Source of the DNA: Clostridiales bacterium
GTDB lineage: Bacteria > Bacillota > Clostridia > TANB77 > CAG-508
Direction of reading: 5' to 3'
Length of the DNA: 56,364 nucleotides
Assembly (NCBI GenBank): GCA_003525075.1
Contig: DQFO01000002.1
Coordinates: 23,078-79,441, forward strand
Below are positions 16,159 through 23,343 of the stretch, one piece after another. The translations under genes and the position numbers were made by a program. How positions within the stretch are numbered: position 1 is the stretch's first letter; the number at the start of each line of letters is the position of its first letter. A model generated the notes under the pieces. The model was not told the origin of the DNA. It saw only the letters and a program-made list of their open reading frames with translations, and did not search any database.

Positions 16159-18558
16159 TTATAATTTGAATATAAATTCTTTACCTCTAACAATATTTTC
16201 TTGTAAAATTTCTTCTGAGAGCCTATCTTCTACTAATTCTTGAATTTTTCTTCTTAAAGGTCTTGCACCATAATTTTTATCGATTTCACTATTTGCAATA
16301 ATTTCAGCCACAGAATCATCAATTTTAACCAAATACTTCTTTTCTTCTAATCTTTTTTCAATTTGTTTTAACATAATTTTGGCTATATCAATAATTTCTC
16401 TATTTTCTAATTTATGAAATACAATTATCTCATCAATTCTATTAATTAATTCTGGTCTAAATTCTTTTTTTAATTCTTTAATTATTTCATTTTTGCTTTC
16501 ATCATATTCTCTTTTTTCTCCACTTCCAAATCCTAGATTTTTTCTATCAGTAATATATCTTGCGCCAATATTAGATGTCATTATAATAATTGCATTTTTA
16601 AAATCAACTTCTCTTCCTTGTGTATCTGTAAGTCTACCATCTTCTAAGATCTGTAATAATAAATTCATTACATCTGGATGAGCTTTTTCAACTTCATCAA
16701 ATAATATTAATGAATATGGTTTTCTTTTAACTTTTTCAGTTAATTGACCTCCATCATCAAAGCCAACATATCCAGGAGGTGCTCCTATTATTTTTGATAC
16801 AGAATGTGGCTCCATATATTCGGACATATCTAATCTTATCATATTATCTTCATTGTCAAATAAATTTTCTGCCAATGCTTTACATAACTCAGTTTTTCCA
16901 ACTCCTGTAGGCCCTAAGAATAAAAATGAGCCTATTGGTCTTTTGGGATCTTTTAAACCTATTCTGCCTCTTCTTATTGCTTTTGCTACTGCTTCTACAG
17001 CTTCATTTTGTCCAATTACTCTTTTGTGTAAATTTTTCTCCAAATTTTTTATTTTTTCATTATCATCTTCATTTAATCTTTGTACAGGTATTCCTGTCCA
17101 TTTTGATATTACTTCTGCTATATTTTCTTCTTTTACTTCAACAATATCTCTTATCTTATATTTTTCCCATTCACTTGAACTTTGACTAAGTTTTATTTTC
17201 ACTTCTCTTTCTTTATCTCTTAATTTGGCTGCATTTTCAAATTCTTGATTATAAATTGCATCTTCCTTGTCTTTTTCTATTTTCTCTAATTCTTCTTGCA
17301 ATTTCTTTATTTCATCTGGTTCTATATATTTTTTTATCCTTATTTTTGATGATGCTTCATCAATCAAATCGATTGCTTTATCTGGTAAAAATCTGTCTGT
17401 TATATACCTTTTTGAAAGAGTTACAGCTGATTTTACTGCATCATCTGTAATTTTTACATTGTGATGTGCTTCATATTTATCTCTTATTCCTTTTAAAATT
17501 TCAATTGTTTCCGCTTCTGTTGGCTCATCAACTTGAATTGGGCTAAATCTTCTTTCTAATGCTGAATCTTTTTCTATATATTTTCTATATTCTTCTACTG
17601 TTGTTGCTCCTATTAATTGAATTTCACCTCTTGCAAGTAATGGTTTTAAAATATTTGCTGCATCTATTGCACCTTCTGCAGCTCCTGCTCCAACTATTGT
17701 ATGTATTTCATCAATAAATAATATTATATCTCCTGCTTTTCTAACTTCTCCTAATGCCTTTTTTATTCTTTCTTCAAAATCTCCTCTATATTTTGTTCCA
17801 GCTACCATTCCTGAAATATCAATACTTATAATTCTTTTTTCTTTTAAATTTTGCGGTACATCTCCTATTGCAATTTTTTCTGCAAGTCCTTCTACAATTG
17901 CAGTTTTTCCAACACCAGGTTCTCCTATTAAACATGGATTATTTTTGGTTCTTCTAGACAATATTTCAATCATTCTTTCTACTTCTTTTTCTCTACCAAT
18001 TATATTATCAAATTTTCCTTCTTCTGCTTTTTCTGTTATATCTTCTCCAAATTGATTTAATGTTGTTGTTTGTTGACTCTTTGATTTGCTCTTTGAAATA
18101 TCTTTATTTATCTCATTATCAATTTCTTCTTCATTTATAACTTTTGCTACTTCATTGTAAATTTGAGGTATTTCTACATTTAACTCTAGAATTATTTTTA
18201 TTGCAATACAATCTCCTTCTTTCATAAGTGCTAATAATAAATGTTCTGTTCCTATATAATTATACCCTATCCTTTTAGCTTCAAGAAAAGCATTTTCTAA
18301 TACTCTTTTACTTCTTGGAGTAAATCCTAGAGATTCTTTTATTTCTTTTCCATGTCCTAACATTTCTTTTATCTCTTTTAAAACTTTTTCAGAAGTTACA
18401 CCTTTATTTTGTAATACTTTTGATGCAATTCCTTCTCCTTCTTTTACTAATCCATATAATATATGTTCTGTTCCTATGTAATTATGTCCTAATTCTATTG
18501 ATATATCATTTGCTATTTCTATAACTTTTTTGGCTCTATTTGTAAATTTATATATCAT
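16159..18558 (-). CDS. clpC: ATP-dependent Clp protease ATP-binding subunit ClpC
   Basis: A 799-residue AAA+ unfoldase that feeds proteins to ClpP. The double Clp N-domain (1-145, with GHNYIGTEHILYGLVKEGEG and its repeat YNYIGTEHLLLALMKEGD) marks a Clp/Hsp100 with a full N domain. D1 has GEPGVGKTAIVEGLA; a UVR-like coiled-coil (NQEFENAAKLRDKEREVK) follows. D2 has LGPTGVGKTELCKALAE and ends with arginine-finger and sensor motifs (NYGARPLRRKIQ). The UVR segment distinguishes ClpC from ClpB. The usual ctsR-mcsA-mcsB genes are absent upstream. Instead a 49-codon gene overlaps its start by ATGA, giving translational coupling. Confidence 0.96.
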   Translation of the reverse strand: MIYKFTNRAKKVIEIANDISIELGHNYIGTEHILYGLVKEGEGIASKVLQNKGVTSEKVLKEIKEMLGHGKEIKESLGFTPRSKRVLENAFLEAKRIGYNYIGTEHLLLALMKEGDCIAIKIILELNVEIPQIYNEVAKVINEEEIDNEINKDISKSKSKSQQTTTLNQFGEDITEKAEEGKFDNIIGREKEVERMIEILSRRTKNNPCLIGEPGVGKTAIVEGLAEKIAIGDVPQNLKEKRIISIDISGMVAGTKYRGDFEERIKKALGEVRKAGDIILFIDEIHTIVGAGAAEGAIDAANILKPLLARGEIQLIGATTVEEYRKYIEKDSALERRFSPIQVDEPTEAETIEILKGIRDKYEAHHNVKITDDAVKSAVTLSKRYITDRFLPDKAIDLIDEASSKIRIKKYIEPDEIKKLQEELEKIEKDKEDAIYNQEFENAAKLRDKEREVKIKLSQSSSEWEKYKIRDIVEVKEENIAEVISKWTGIPVQRLNEDDNEKIKNLEKNLHKRVIGQNEAVEAVAKAIRRGRIGLKDPKRPIGSFLFLGPTGVGKTELCKALAENLFDNEDNMIRLDMSEYMEPHSVSKIIGAPPGYVGFDDGGQLTEKVKRKPYSLILFDEVEKAHPDVMNLLLQILEDGRLTDTQGREVDFKNAIIIMTSNIGARYITDRKNLGFGSGEKREYDESKNEIIKELKKEFRPELINRIDEIIVFHKLENREIIDIAKIMLKQIEKRLEEKKYLVKIDDSVAEIIANSEIDKNYGARPLRRKIQELVEDRLSEEILQENIVRGKEFIFKL

Positions 18559-18704
18559 CTTTTGTCCTCCTTCTTTTTGGTCATATTTGATAATTCTTTT
18601 GCTTTTTCTTTTTGACTACTTGGCTGTAACCATGCAAAATATGAACACACAAATTCTCCATATTTATCAACATCTTCATTTTCATCTATATGTTTCTTAT
18701 CCAT
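18555..18704 (-). CDS. 49-residue leader gene translationally coupled to clpC
   Basis: The ATG at 18704 has AGGAGG at 18712-18717, a better start than the longer frame back to 18788, which runs into a structured leader. The product (MDKKHIDENEDVDKYGEFVC... ending MTKKKEDKR) is small and charged, with one Cys and a Trp-containing centre (SYFAWLQPSSQ). The stop overlaps the clpC start (ATGA). I do not recognise it. In many Firmicutes McsA/McsB occupy this position, but this is neither. An adaptor or regulator of ClpC is inference from position. Confidence 0.6.
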   Translation of the reverse strand: MDKKHIDENEDVDKYGEFVCSYFAWLQPSSQKEKAKELSNMTKKKEDKR

Positions 18705-18720
18705 AAACTTTCCTCCTAAA

Positions 18721-18800
18721 ACAAAGCGACATAGTCGCTCTTTGTTTTGGCCCGATTTGAGTTTTCGACTAAAAGGAGAAAATCTCAAAGGGCTAGCAAT
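18721..18800 (-). promoter_or_regulatory. structured 5' leader of the clpC operon
   Basis: Two hairpins precede the 49-codon gene. AGCGAC-ATA-GTCGCT lies within 18721-18745. A longer stem is formed by GCCC-TTTGAG-TTTT pairing with AAAA-CTCAAA-GGGC across about 18750-18794. I do not see a CtsR-type operator (tandem GGTCAAA heptads). Function is unknown; a cis-acting RNA element is possible. Confidence 0.45.
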
Positions 18801-18806
18801 TGTAGC

Positions 18807-18850
18807 TTTTATATACTAGGAAGTTCAAAGAACTTTCATAGTATATAAAA
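18807..18850. repeat. long inverted repeat
   Basis: TTTTATATACTA (18807-18818) and TAGTATATAAAA (18839-18850) form a perfect 12-bp stem. An inner AAGTTC-AAA-GAACTT hairpin makes it about 18 bp in total. It separates the spoVM terminator from the clpC leader and could be a second terminator reading minus-strand transcripts. Confidence 0.6.
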
Positions 18851-18852
18851 AA

Positions 18853-18887
18853 GACACTACCTTTATATAAGGTATGTGCCGTTTTTT
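18853..18887. terminator. bidirectional terminator after spoVM-like gene
   Basis: CAC-TACCTT pairs with AAGGTA-T-GTG, with T-tracts on both sides (GTTTTTT on the plus strand, TTTTTT on the minus strand). It lies 15 bp beyond the stop of the 24-codon gene. Confidence 0.75.
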
Positions 18888-18901
18888 CATTTTTTATTCA
18901 A

Positions 18902-18976
18902 TTATTCTTTTATTCCAAATAAGAATTTTACAATTCCTCTCAAGCATTTTGGGACTTTTTTTACTACAATAGTCAT
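18902..18976 (-). CDS. spoVM: SpoVM-like sporulation peptide, 24 residues
   Basis: The ATG at 18976 has a near-perfect AAGGAGGT (18981-18988) 4-5 bp upstream, and the stop is at 18902. The peptide contains VKKVPKCLRGIVKFLFG. SpoVM of B. subtilis is a 26-residue amphipathic helix with the pattern K-x-P-K-x-L-G-G-x-V-R that recognises the convex forespore membrane and anchors the spore coat. Length, the Pro near residue 9, the basic/hydrophobic alternation and the Gly match. It is followed by a terminator and preceded by a coupled 48-codon membrane gene. It supports a spore-forming host. Confidence 0.75.
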   Translation of the reverse strand: MTIVVKKVPKCLRGIVKFLFGIKE

Positions 18977-18997
18977 ATGTACCTCCTTCTTAAGCTT

Positions 18998-19144
18998 TTA
19001 GCAGAGTAACCATAATATTCCCACTAATATTACTATCACTCCTATCAAAAATAACCATCCTGTAATTGGAAGGAATAATACTAGTAAGATTCCTATTCCT
19101 AAACCTACTAAACATACTCCAAATGTCTTTTTTAAGATTTTCAT
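18998..19144 (-). CDS. 48-residue two-helix membrane protein upstream of spoVM
   Basis: The ATG at 19144 has GGAGG (19153-19157) 8 bp upstream. The product starts MKILKKTFGVCLVGLGIGIL and contains FLPITGWLFLIGVIVILVG. Two hydrophobic helices are joined by a short PITGW turn, similar to small PGPGW-type membrane proteins. It ends 21 bp before the spoVM-like ATG, so the two are almost certainly cotranscribed. Role is unknown; a sporulation link is inferred from position. Confidence 0.7.
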   Translation of the reverse strand: MKILKKTFGVCLVGLGIGILLVLFLPITGWLFLIGVIVILVGILWLLC

Positions 19145-19267
19145 TATGATTTCCTCCAACTTATTTATATATTATATTAATCTTATTTAATTTTGTGATT
19201 TATTATGTAATTTCAATTCATATTATTAAATCTATTATAATATTATTAAATCGAAAGGTTATTATGT

Positions 19268-20602
19268 ATGAAAAAACTTAAAATTTTTATTTTTAACACT
19301 TTAATTTTATTATTTAGTTCTGTTATTCTACAAGTTATTGCTACATTTTTTAGTGTATATATTTCTAATACAATTGGTGAAGAAGCTGTTGGAGTTTTTT
19401 CATTAGTAATGTCTGTTTATCTATTTGGTATAACTCTTGCTTCTGCTGGTATTAATATTGCTTCAACTCGAATAGTCTCTGAAGAATTAGCCACAAATAA
19501 TGAATTAGGTAGTAAAAAAGCTGCTAGTAGATGTATATTTCTTAGTCTTATTTTTGGTTGCTGTGCTAGCCTGATTTTTTTTATTTTTGCTGATTTTATT
19601 ACCTTAAAATGTCTACATAACAGAGTTAGTAAAAATGTTATTTATTTAATTTGTATTGCTTTACCTTTTATTGCTATGTCTTCTGCCATAAATGGATATT
19701 TTACAGCTGTAAGAAGAGTTTATAAAAATGCTCTTTCCAAGTTTTTTGAAGAATTCGTTAAAATTGTTTGCACTGCATTTTTGCTTAGTTTGATTATGCC
19801 TAAAGGTATTGATTATGCTTGTTATTCTTTAATTTTGGCAGATGTAATTTCTGAAGTACTTTCATTTTTCGCTTTATATATTTTTTATAAATATGATAAA
19901 AGAAAAAATTTACTTGAATCTAGATATAAAGATATTGATTCATATACTAAAAGAATTTTGAGAATTACTATTCCTGTTGCCCTTACATCTTATTTACGTT
20001 CTGGGCTCTCTACTTTTAAGCAGTTAATAATTCCATCTAGTCTACAACGAAGTGGCATGAATTCATCAAATAGTTTGATTTCTTATGGAATTGTAAATGG
20101 TATGGCTATGCCTATTATAATGTTTCCTGTAATACTCGTAACAAGTATTAGTAGTTTATTAATACCTGAATTTTCAAGATTATATGTTGAAAAAAATAAC
20201 GCTAAAATTAAGAGTATTTCTATTATTATTTTAAGTTTTACTCTTATTTTTGCAATATTTATTACTATTTTTATATTTACTTGTTCGAATTTTTTGAGTA
20301 GTGCTATTTATAAAAAAATTGAAATTGCTAAATATTTACGTATTCTTTCACCTTTAATTATCATAATGTATCTTGATATTGTTATTGATGGCATTTTAAA
20401 AGGCTTAGATGCTCAGGTTAGTGTTATGGCTATTAATGTTATTGATTGTATTATTAGTATTGGTTTTATTTATTTTTTTGTTCCAATACTTGGTTTTAGT
20501 GGATACATTATTTCTATTTTTATCAGCGAAGTTATTGATTTTACTCTTAGTGGACTCAAATTATTACATATATTAAAAAATTTAAAAGCTAATTCAAATT
20601 AA
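19268..20602 (+). CDS. MOP-superfamily flippase (SpoVB/MurJ-like)
   Basis: A 444-residue protein with about 12 membrane helices. The N-terminal region (TIGEEAVGVFSLVMSVYLFG, ASAGINIASTRIVSEELA) and VNGMAMPIIMFPVILVTSIS match the polysaccharide-biosynthesis/SpoVB branch, which moves lipid-linked precursors across the membrane. It is shorter than B. subtilis SpoVB (~518 residues). Position next to the spoVM-like gene fits a spore-cortex role, but a capsule or teichoic-acid flippase is possible. The start (19268) is preceded by GAAAGG; an ATG at 19264 is out of frame. Confidence 0.82.
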   Translation: MKKLKIFIFNTLILLFSSVILQVIATFFSVYISNTIGEEAVGVFSLVMSVYLFGITLASAGINIASTRIVSEELATNNELGSKKAASRCIFLSLIFGCCASLIFFIFADFITLKCLHNRVSKNVIYLICIALPFIAMSSAINGYFTAVRRVYKNALSKFFEEFVKIVCTAFLLSLIMPKGIDYACYSLILADVISEVLSFFALYIFYKYDKRKNLLESRYKDIDSYTKRILRITIPVALTSYLRSGLSTFKQLIIPSSLQRSGMNSSNSLISYGIVNGMAMPIIMFPVILVTSISSLLIPEFSRLYVEKNNAKIKSISIIILSFTLIFAIFITIFIFTCSNFLSSAIYKKIEIAKYLRILSPLIIIMYLDIVIDGILKGLDAQVSVMAINVIDCIISIGFIYFFVPILGFSGYIISIFISEVIDFTLSGLKLLHILKNLKANSN

Positions 20603-20617
20603 TTGAATTAGCTTTTT
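20584..20617. terminator. terminator of the flippase gene
   Basis: AAAAGCTAATTCAA (20584-20597) and TTGAATTAGCTTTT (20603-20616) form a 14-bp stem with T-tract, and the stem includes the stop codon. It works for both convergent genes. Confidence 0.85.
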
Positions 20618-20619
20618 CT

Positions 20620-21309
20620 TTAATTTAATTTATCATCTACTTTATAAGTTCCATTTGAACTTTCAATATATCCAGCTCCAGATCCAATTCCAAAATAATC
20701 ATTATATTTTATAGTTCTATAATTATTTCCTAATTCACTGATTAGCTCTTTTGCATTTCTAGCTCTTATCTTATTATATTTTGAATTTCCATTCTTTGAA
20801 GCATTTCTTATTTGTTCAATATTATATCCTAATTGTGCATATATTATTGATGTGTTATTTGCTTTCCATTCTTCTGTTTGATTTTCTTCATTTGTTATAT
20901 AACTTCCATTATATGCTTTTATTGTACAATTACTAGAAACTGTGATATTTCCTCCATTACCAGCTGTTCCACCAGAACCACCTCTATAGTCATCACTAGT
21001 GTTTTTATCTGCTCCACTTCCACCTATAAAACTTCCTGATGTAGTATTTCTATCTCCAGTTTCAAAATAAGCTCCTCCTGCATCATAAGAACTCTTTTTA
21101 CCTGATGAACCATTTTCTCCTCTTGCACCATTGGCTTCTCCTCCTCCACTAGAGAATCCACCACCACCTTCTGCAGTATCTCCAGCGCCTCCTCCGGCAC
21201 CTCCTCCACCAATTCCAGCAGCAGGATATCCGCCTCCGGCCTCCACCTCCACCAGCTCCCATTGTTGGTGTTGCATTTCCGCCGTTACCGCCTTTTCCTC
21301 CATATGCAT
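20620..21309 (-). CDS. glycine-rich pilin-like protein, 3' part after frame change
   Basis: This is the downstream frame of the gene starting at 22309. The nominal ATG start at 21309 reads an out-of-frame stretch. Real continuation begins near 21240 with AGGGYPAAGIGGGGAGGGAG. The product is Gly/Ser/Asn-rich (FSSGGGEANGARGENGSSG, YRGGSGGTAGNGGNITVSS) and ends in a compact domain (IRARNAKELISELGNNYRTI, GIGSGAGYIES). A single extra base at the GGCCGG near 21231-21244 separates it from the 5' part. Joined, the protein would have about 560 residues. Confidence 0.7.
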   Translation of the reverse strand: MHMEEKAVTAEMQHQQWELVEVEAGGGYPAAGIGGGGAGGGAGDTAEGGGGFSSGGGEANGARGENGSSGKKSSYDAGGAYFETGDRNTTSGSFIGGSGADKNTSDDYRGGSGGTAGNGGNITVSSNCTIKAYNGSYITNEENQTEEWKANNTSIIYAQLGYNIEQIRNASKNGNSKYNKIRARNAKELISELGNNYRTIKYNDYFGIGSGAGYIESSNGTYKVDDKLN

Positions 21310-22309
21310 AAACTGTAACTGTATTATATATATTTACTTCTCCGCAATTTTCTCCTTTTTCTCCATCTTTTGCAAAGCTCCATTGTGTGTCTCCACCTTT
21401 TCCACCGTTTCCACCAATTCCAGCACCAGCGCCTCCGCCACCAGCACCACCATAATCATATTTATTGGTTGGACATGTTCCACCATCTCCGGCATTTCCT
21501 CCAATTGCTTTTAAAATTCCACTTCCTTGTATATTCAATGTTGCTCCTTCTGGTACATGTATTCCTGCATATGCTCCAACTCCTCCTGAAAGTTCTGTTG
21601 GAGAAGTTCCATTTCCAGATTTTGTTGCATATCCACTATCTACCGTCATAGTAGCATTATTACATATATAAAGATTAAGTGTTGCACCACTATGAATATC
21701 TATTGCACTTCTAGACATTCCTGTATTAGTTAGTGACATATCTTGTGTTACATACATTGTTACATTTCCACCCAAAATTTCAAGATTAAATGGATCATTA
21801 ATTTCATCAAAAAACATCAGTGTTGACGCTTCTCCTTCGTTAAGTCTAAATTTCATTGAATTATCATTTAATCCATAAAACTCATCTCTTGTTACTACTG
21901 TTACACCCGGTATTATTTCTCCTAATTCTGTTCCCATTTCTGTTACTGTATAGAAATCATTTTCTCTACTAACAAAGAAATATCTTTCATCTTTCTTTAT
22001 TACCATTTTTAGTTCGTCATCTATCATATAAAATCTAAATTCGTCAATTTCACCGCTTCTCACTTTTGACTCTAAGTATTGTGAAATTGTTTCTTCATCT
22101 TTATCTCCTATATTGTAATCCATAAACATTAATTGTAATGCTTCTGTTGTCTGAGCTCTTTCTTGATCTTCTTTTGCTTTTTTTGCATTTGTCATAATAC
22201 CACTATTTCCTGTTAATGCTGATATTGTTACTCCTGCTAATATTAGCATTATTATTATTGTTACTGCTAATGCTATTAATGTTACCCCTTTATTTTCTTT
22301 TGTTTCCAT
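21149..22309 (-). CDS. glycine-rich surface protein with pilin-like signal, 5' part
   Basis: The ATG at 22309 with AGGAG reads METKENKGVTLIALAVTIII, then MLILAGVTISALTGNSGIMT, a prepilin-like leader with Gly before VTLIALAV. Residues 45-170 are globular. After that comes a carbohydrate- or adhesion-like beta region (HSGATLNLYICNNATMTVDS) and a Gly-rich segment (GGAGGGGAGAGIGGNGGKGG). In-frame reading then turns into Arg/Trp-rich nonsense (RRRISCCWNWWRR) and stops. That nonsense tail marks a +1 frame error near 21240. The gene is either a pseudogene, a variant or a sequencing artefact. It is unrelated in function to its neighbours. Confidence 0.75.
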   Translation of the reverse strand: METKENKGVTLIALAVTIIIMLILAGVTISALTGNSGIMTNAKKAKEDQERAQTTEALQLMFMDYNIGDKDEETISQYLESKVRSGEIDEFRFYMIDDELKMVIKKDERYFFVSRENDFYTVTEMGTELGEIIPGVTVVTRDEFYGLNDNSMKFRLNEGEASTLMFFDEINDPFNLEILGGNVTMYVTQDMSLTNTGMSRSAIDIHSGATLNLYICNNATMTVDSGYATKSGNGTSPTELSGGVGAYAGIHVPEGATLNIQGSGILKAIGGNAGDGGTCPTNKYDYGGAGGGGAGAGIGGNGGKGGDTQWSFAKDGEKGENCGEVNIYNTVTVYAYGGKGGNGGNATPTMGAGGGGGRRRISCCWNWWRRCRRRRWRYCRRWWWIL

Positions 22310-22325
22310 CTTTTCTCCTTTTTAA

Positions 22326-22496
22326 TTAAGTAATATACTTAATGATTTGTAGGAATGGTGTAATATAACAGTTCTAATATTTTTCTAAAAAAATAAAAAA
22401 TAGTTTCAGCTAAATTTATATTTTATAAGTATTGATAAAAAAAGCCTTTATTGTTATAATTTATTTATAAATAAAATCATTAAGTATATTACTTAA
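22326..22496. repeat. 23-bp inverted repeat pair of self-palindromic arms
   Basis: The arms at 22326-22348 and 22474-22496 are perfect reverse complements. Each contains its own dyad, TTAAGTA-ATA-TACTTAA in the first and TTAAGTA-TAT-TACTTAA in the second. They bracket 125 bp of AT-rich DNA upstream of the glycine-rich gene. They could be a pair of operators or the ends of a small MITE. I see no obvious target-site duplication. Confidence 0.75.
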
Positions 22497-22507
22497 GGAC
22501 ATTTATA

Positions 22508-22542
22508 AAAAAATACACATAAATTTTTATAAAATTCATGTG
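22508..22542 (-). terminator. terminator after acyl-ACP thioesterase
   Basis: CACAT-A-AATTTT and AAAATT-C-ATGTG (22516-22542) form a stem, with six or more T on the minus-strand 3' side. It lies 10 bp after the stop at 22553. Confidence 0.75.
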
Positions 22543-22552
22543 CTTTTTTATT

Positions 22553-23284
22553 TTATTCAAAAAATTCTATAACAGAATGTAATTTGGTATCATCTTCACT
22601 CTTTACACAAATAACATGTGTATTATTTACAAAAGAATATTTACATTTTACTGTTTCACCTAATTTAATTTCTTTCTTATAAGAAATTTTAAAATTATTA
22701 AACTCTTTTTCATTATCATATACCTCATTTGGTAAAGCTTCATTTGCCAAGTCTAGATAGTTTATATTGTGCATATGATGATTTACATCAATATCTCCTC
22801 TTTTTACAGTATATTTTGATTCTCGTTCATAATTATCTAATTCTTTAATTTTATCAAATGTTTCATCTTCAAATACACATTTATTAGACTCTGGTTGATA
22901 TTTTGACAATATTTCATCAGTAATTCTCTCCATTTTTCCTGTTTCAATATTAACTAAAACCCACCTTGAGATTGCCTTTACTATTACATTTCCCTGTTCA
23001 TCAACAACTTCAAAGTCACGATATGCATAATATTTTAATCCCTCTTTTGACCATGTTCTTGCCAATATTTTTTCTGCATAATTAGGTCTTCTTATAACTT
23101 GTACTCTCCAATCTAACAAAATCCATGTTAAATGTGTTTTATCCATTGTTGGAATTCCATATCCAGCAATATTAGAATGTATTCCTCCAATATCCTCTAA
23201 AATGCCTAATAATGCTTTATTTGTTATTTTATTTTCTTTTCCTATTTCTGACAATTTAACATAATATTCTCTTTCTACTATCAT
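22553..23284 (-). CDS. acyl-ACP thioesterase
   Basis: A 243-residue protein with two hot-dog domains, hydrolysing acyl-ACP to release fatty acids in the cytosol. The first domain includes WILLDWRVQVIRRPNYAEKI and YRDFEVVDEQGNVIVKAISR-W. The second has the active-site region DIDVNHHMHNINYLDLANEA, corresponding to the D-x-N-x-H-xx-N motif of FatA/FatB-like enzymes. Length and motifs fit the bacterial acyl-ACP thioesterase family. The start is preceded by AAAGAAGGA. It lies downstream of the pgi terminator, with no lipid genes nearby. Confidence 0.88.
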   Translation of the reverse strand: MIVEREYYVKLSEIGKENKITNKALLGILEDIGGIHSNIAGYGIPTMDKTHLTWILLDWRVQVIRRPNYAEKILARTWSKEGLKYYAYRDFEVVDEQGNVIVKAISRWVLVNIETGKMERITDEILSKYQPESNKCVFEDETFDKIKELDNYERESKYTVKRGDIDVNHHMHNINYLDLANEALPNEVYDNEKEFNNFKISYKKEIKLGETVKCKYSFVNNTHVICVKSEDDTKLHSVIEFFE

Positions 23285-23304
23285 CTTGATCCTTCTTTCT
23301 TATA

Positions 23305-23329
23305 AAAAGGTGCTATTTAAGCACCTTTT
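23305..23329 (-). terminator. terminator after pgi
   Basis: AAAAGGTGC (23305-23313) pairs with GCACCTTTT (23321-23329), with T-rich flanks, between pgi and the thioesterase gene. Confidence 0.75.
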
Positions 23330-23343
23330 ATACATAGTCTTTT

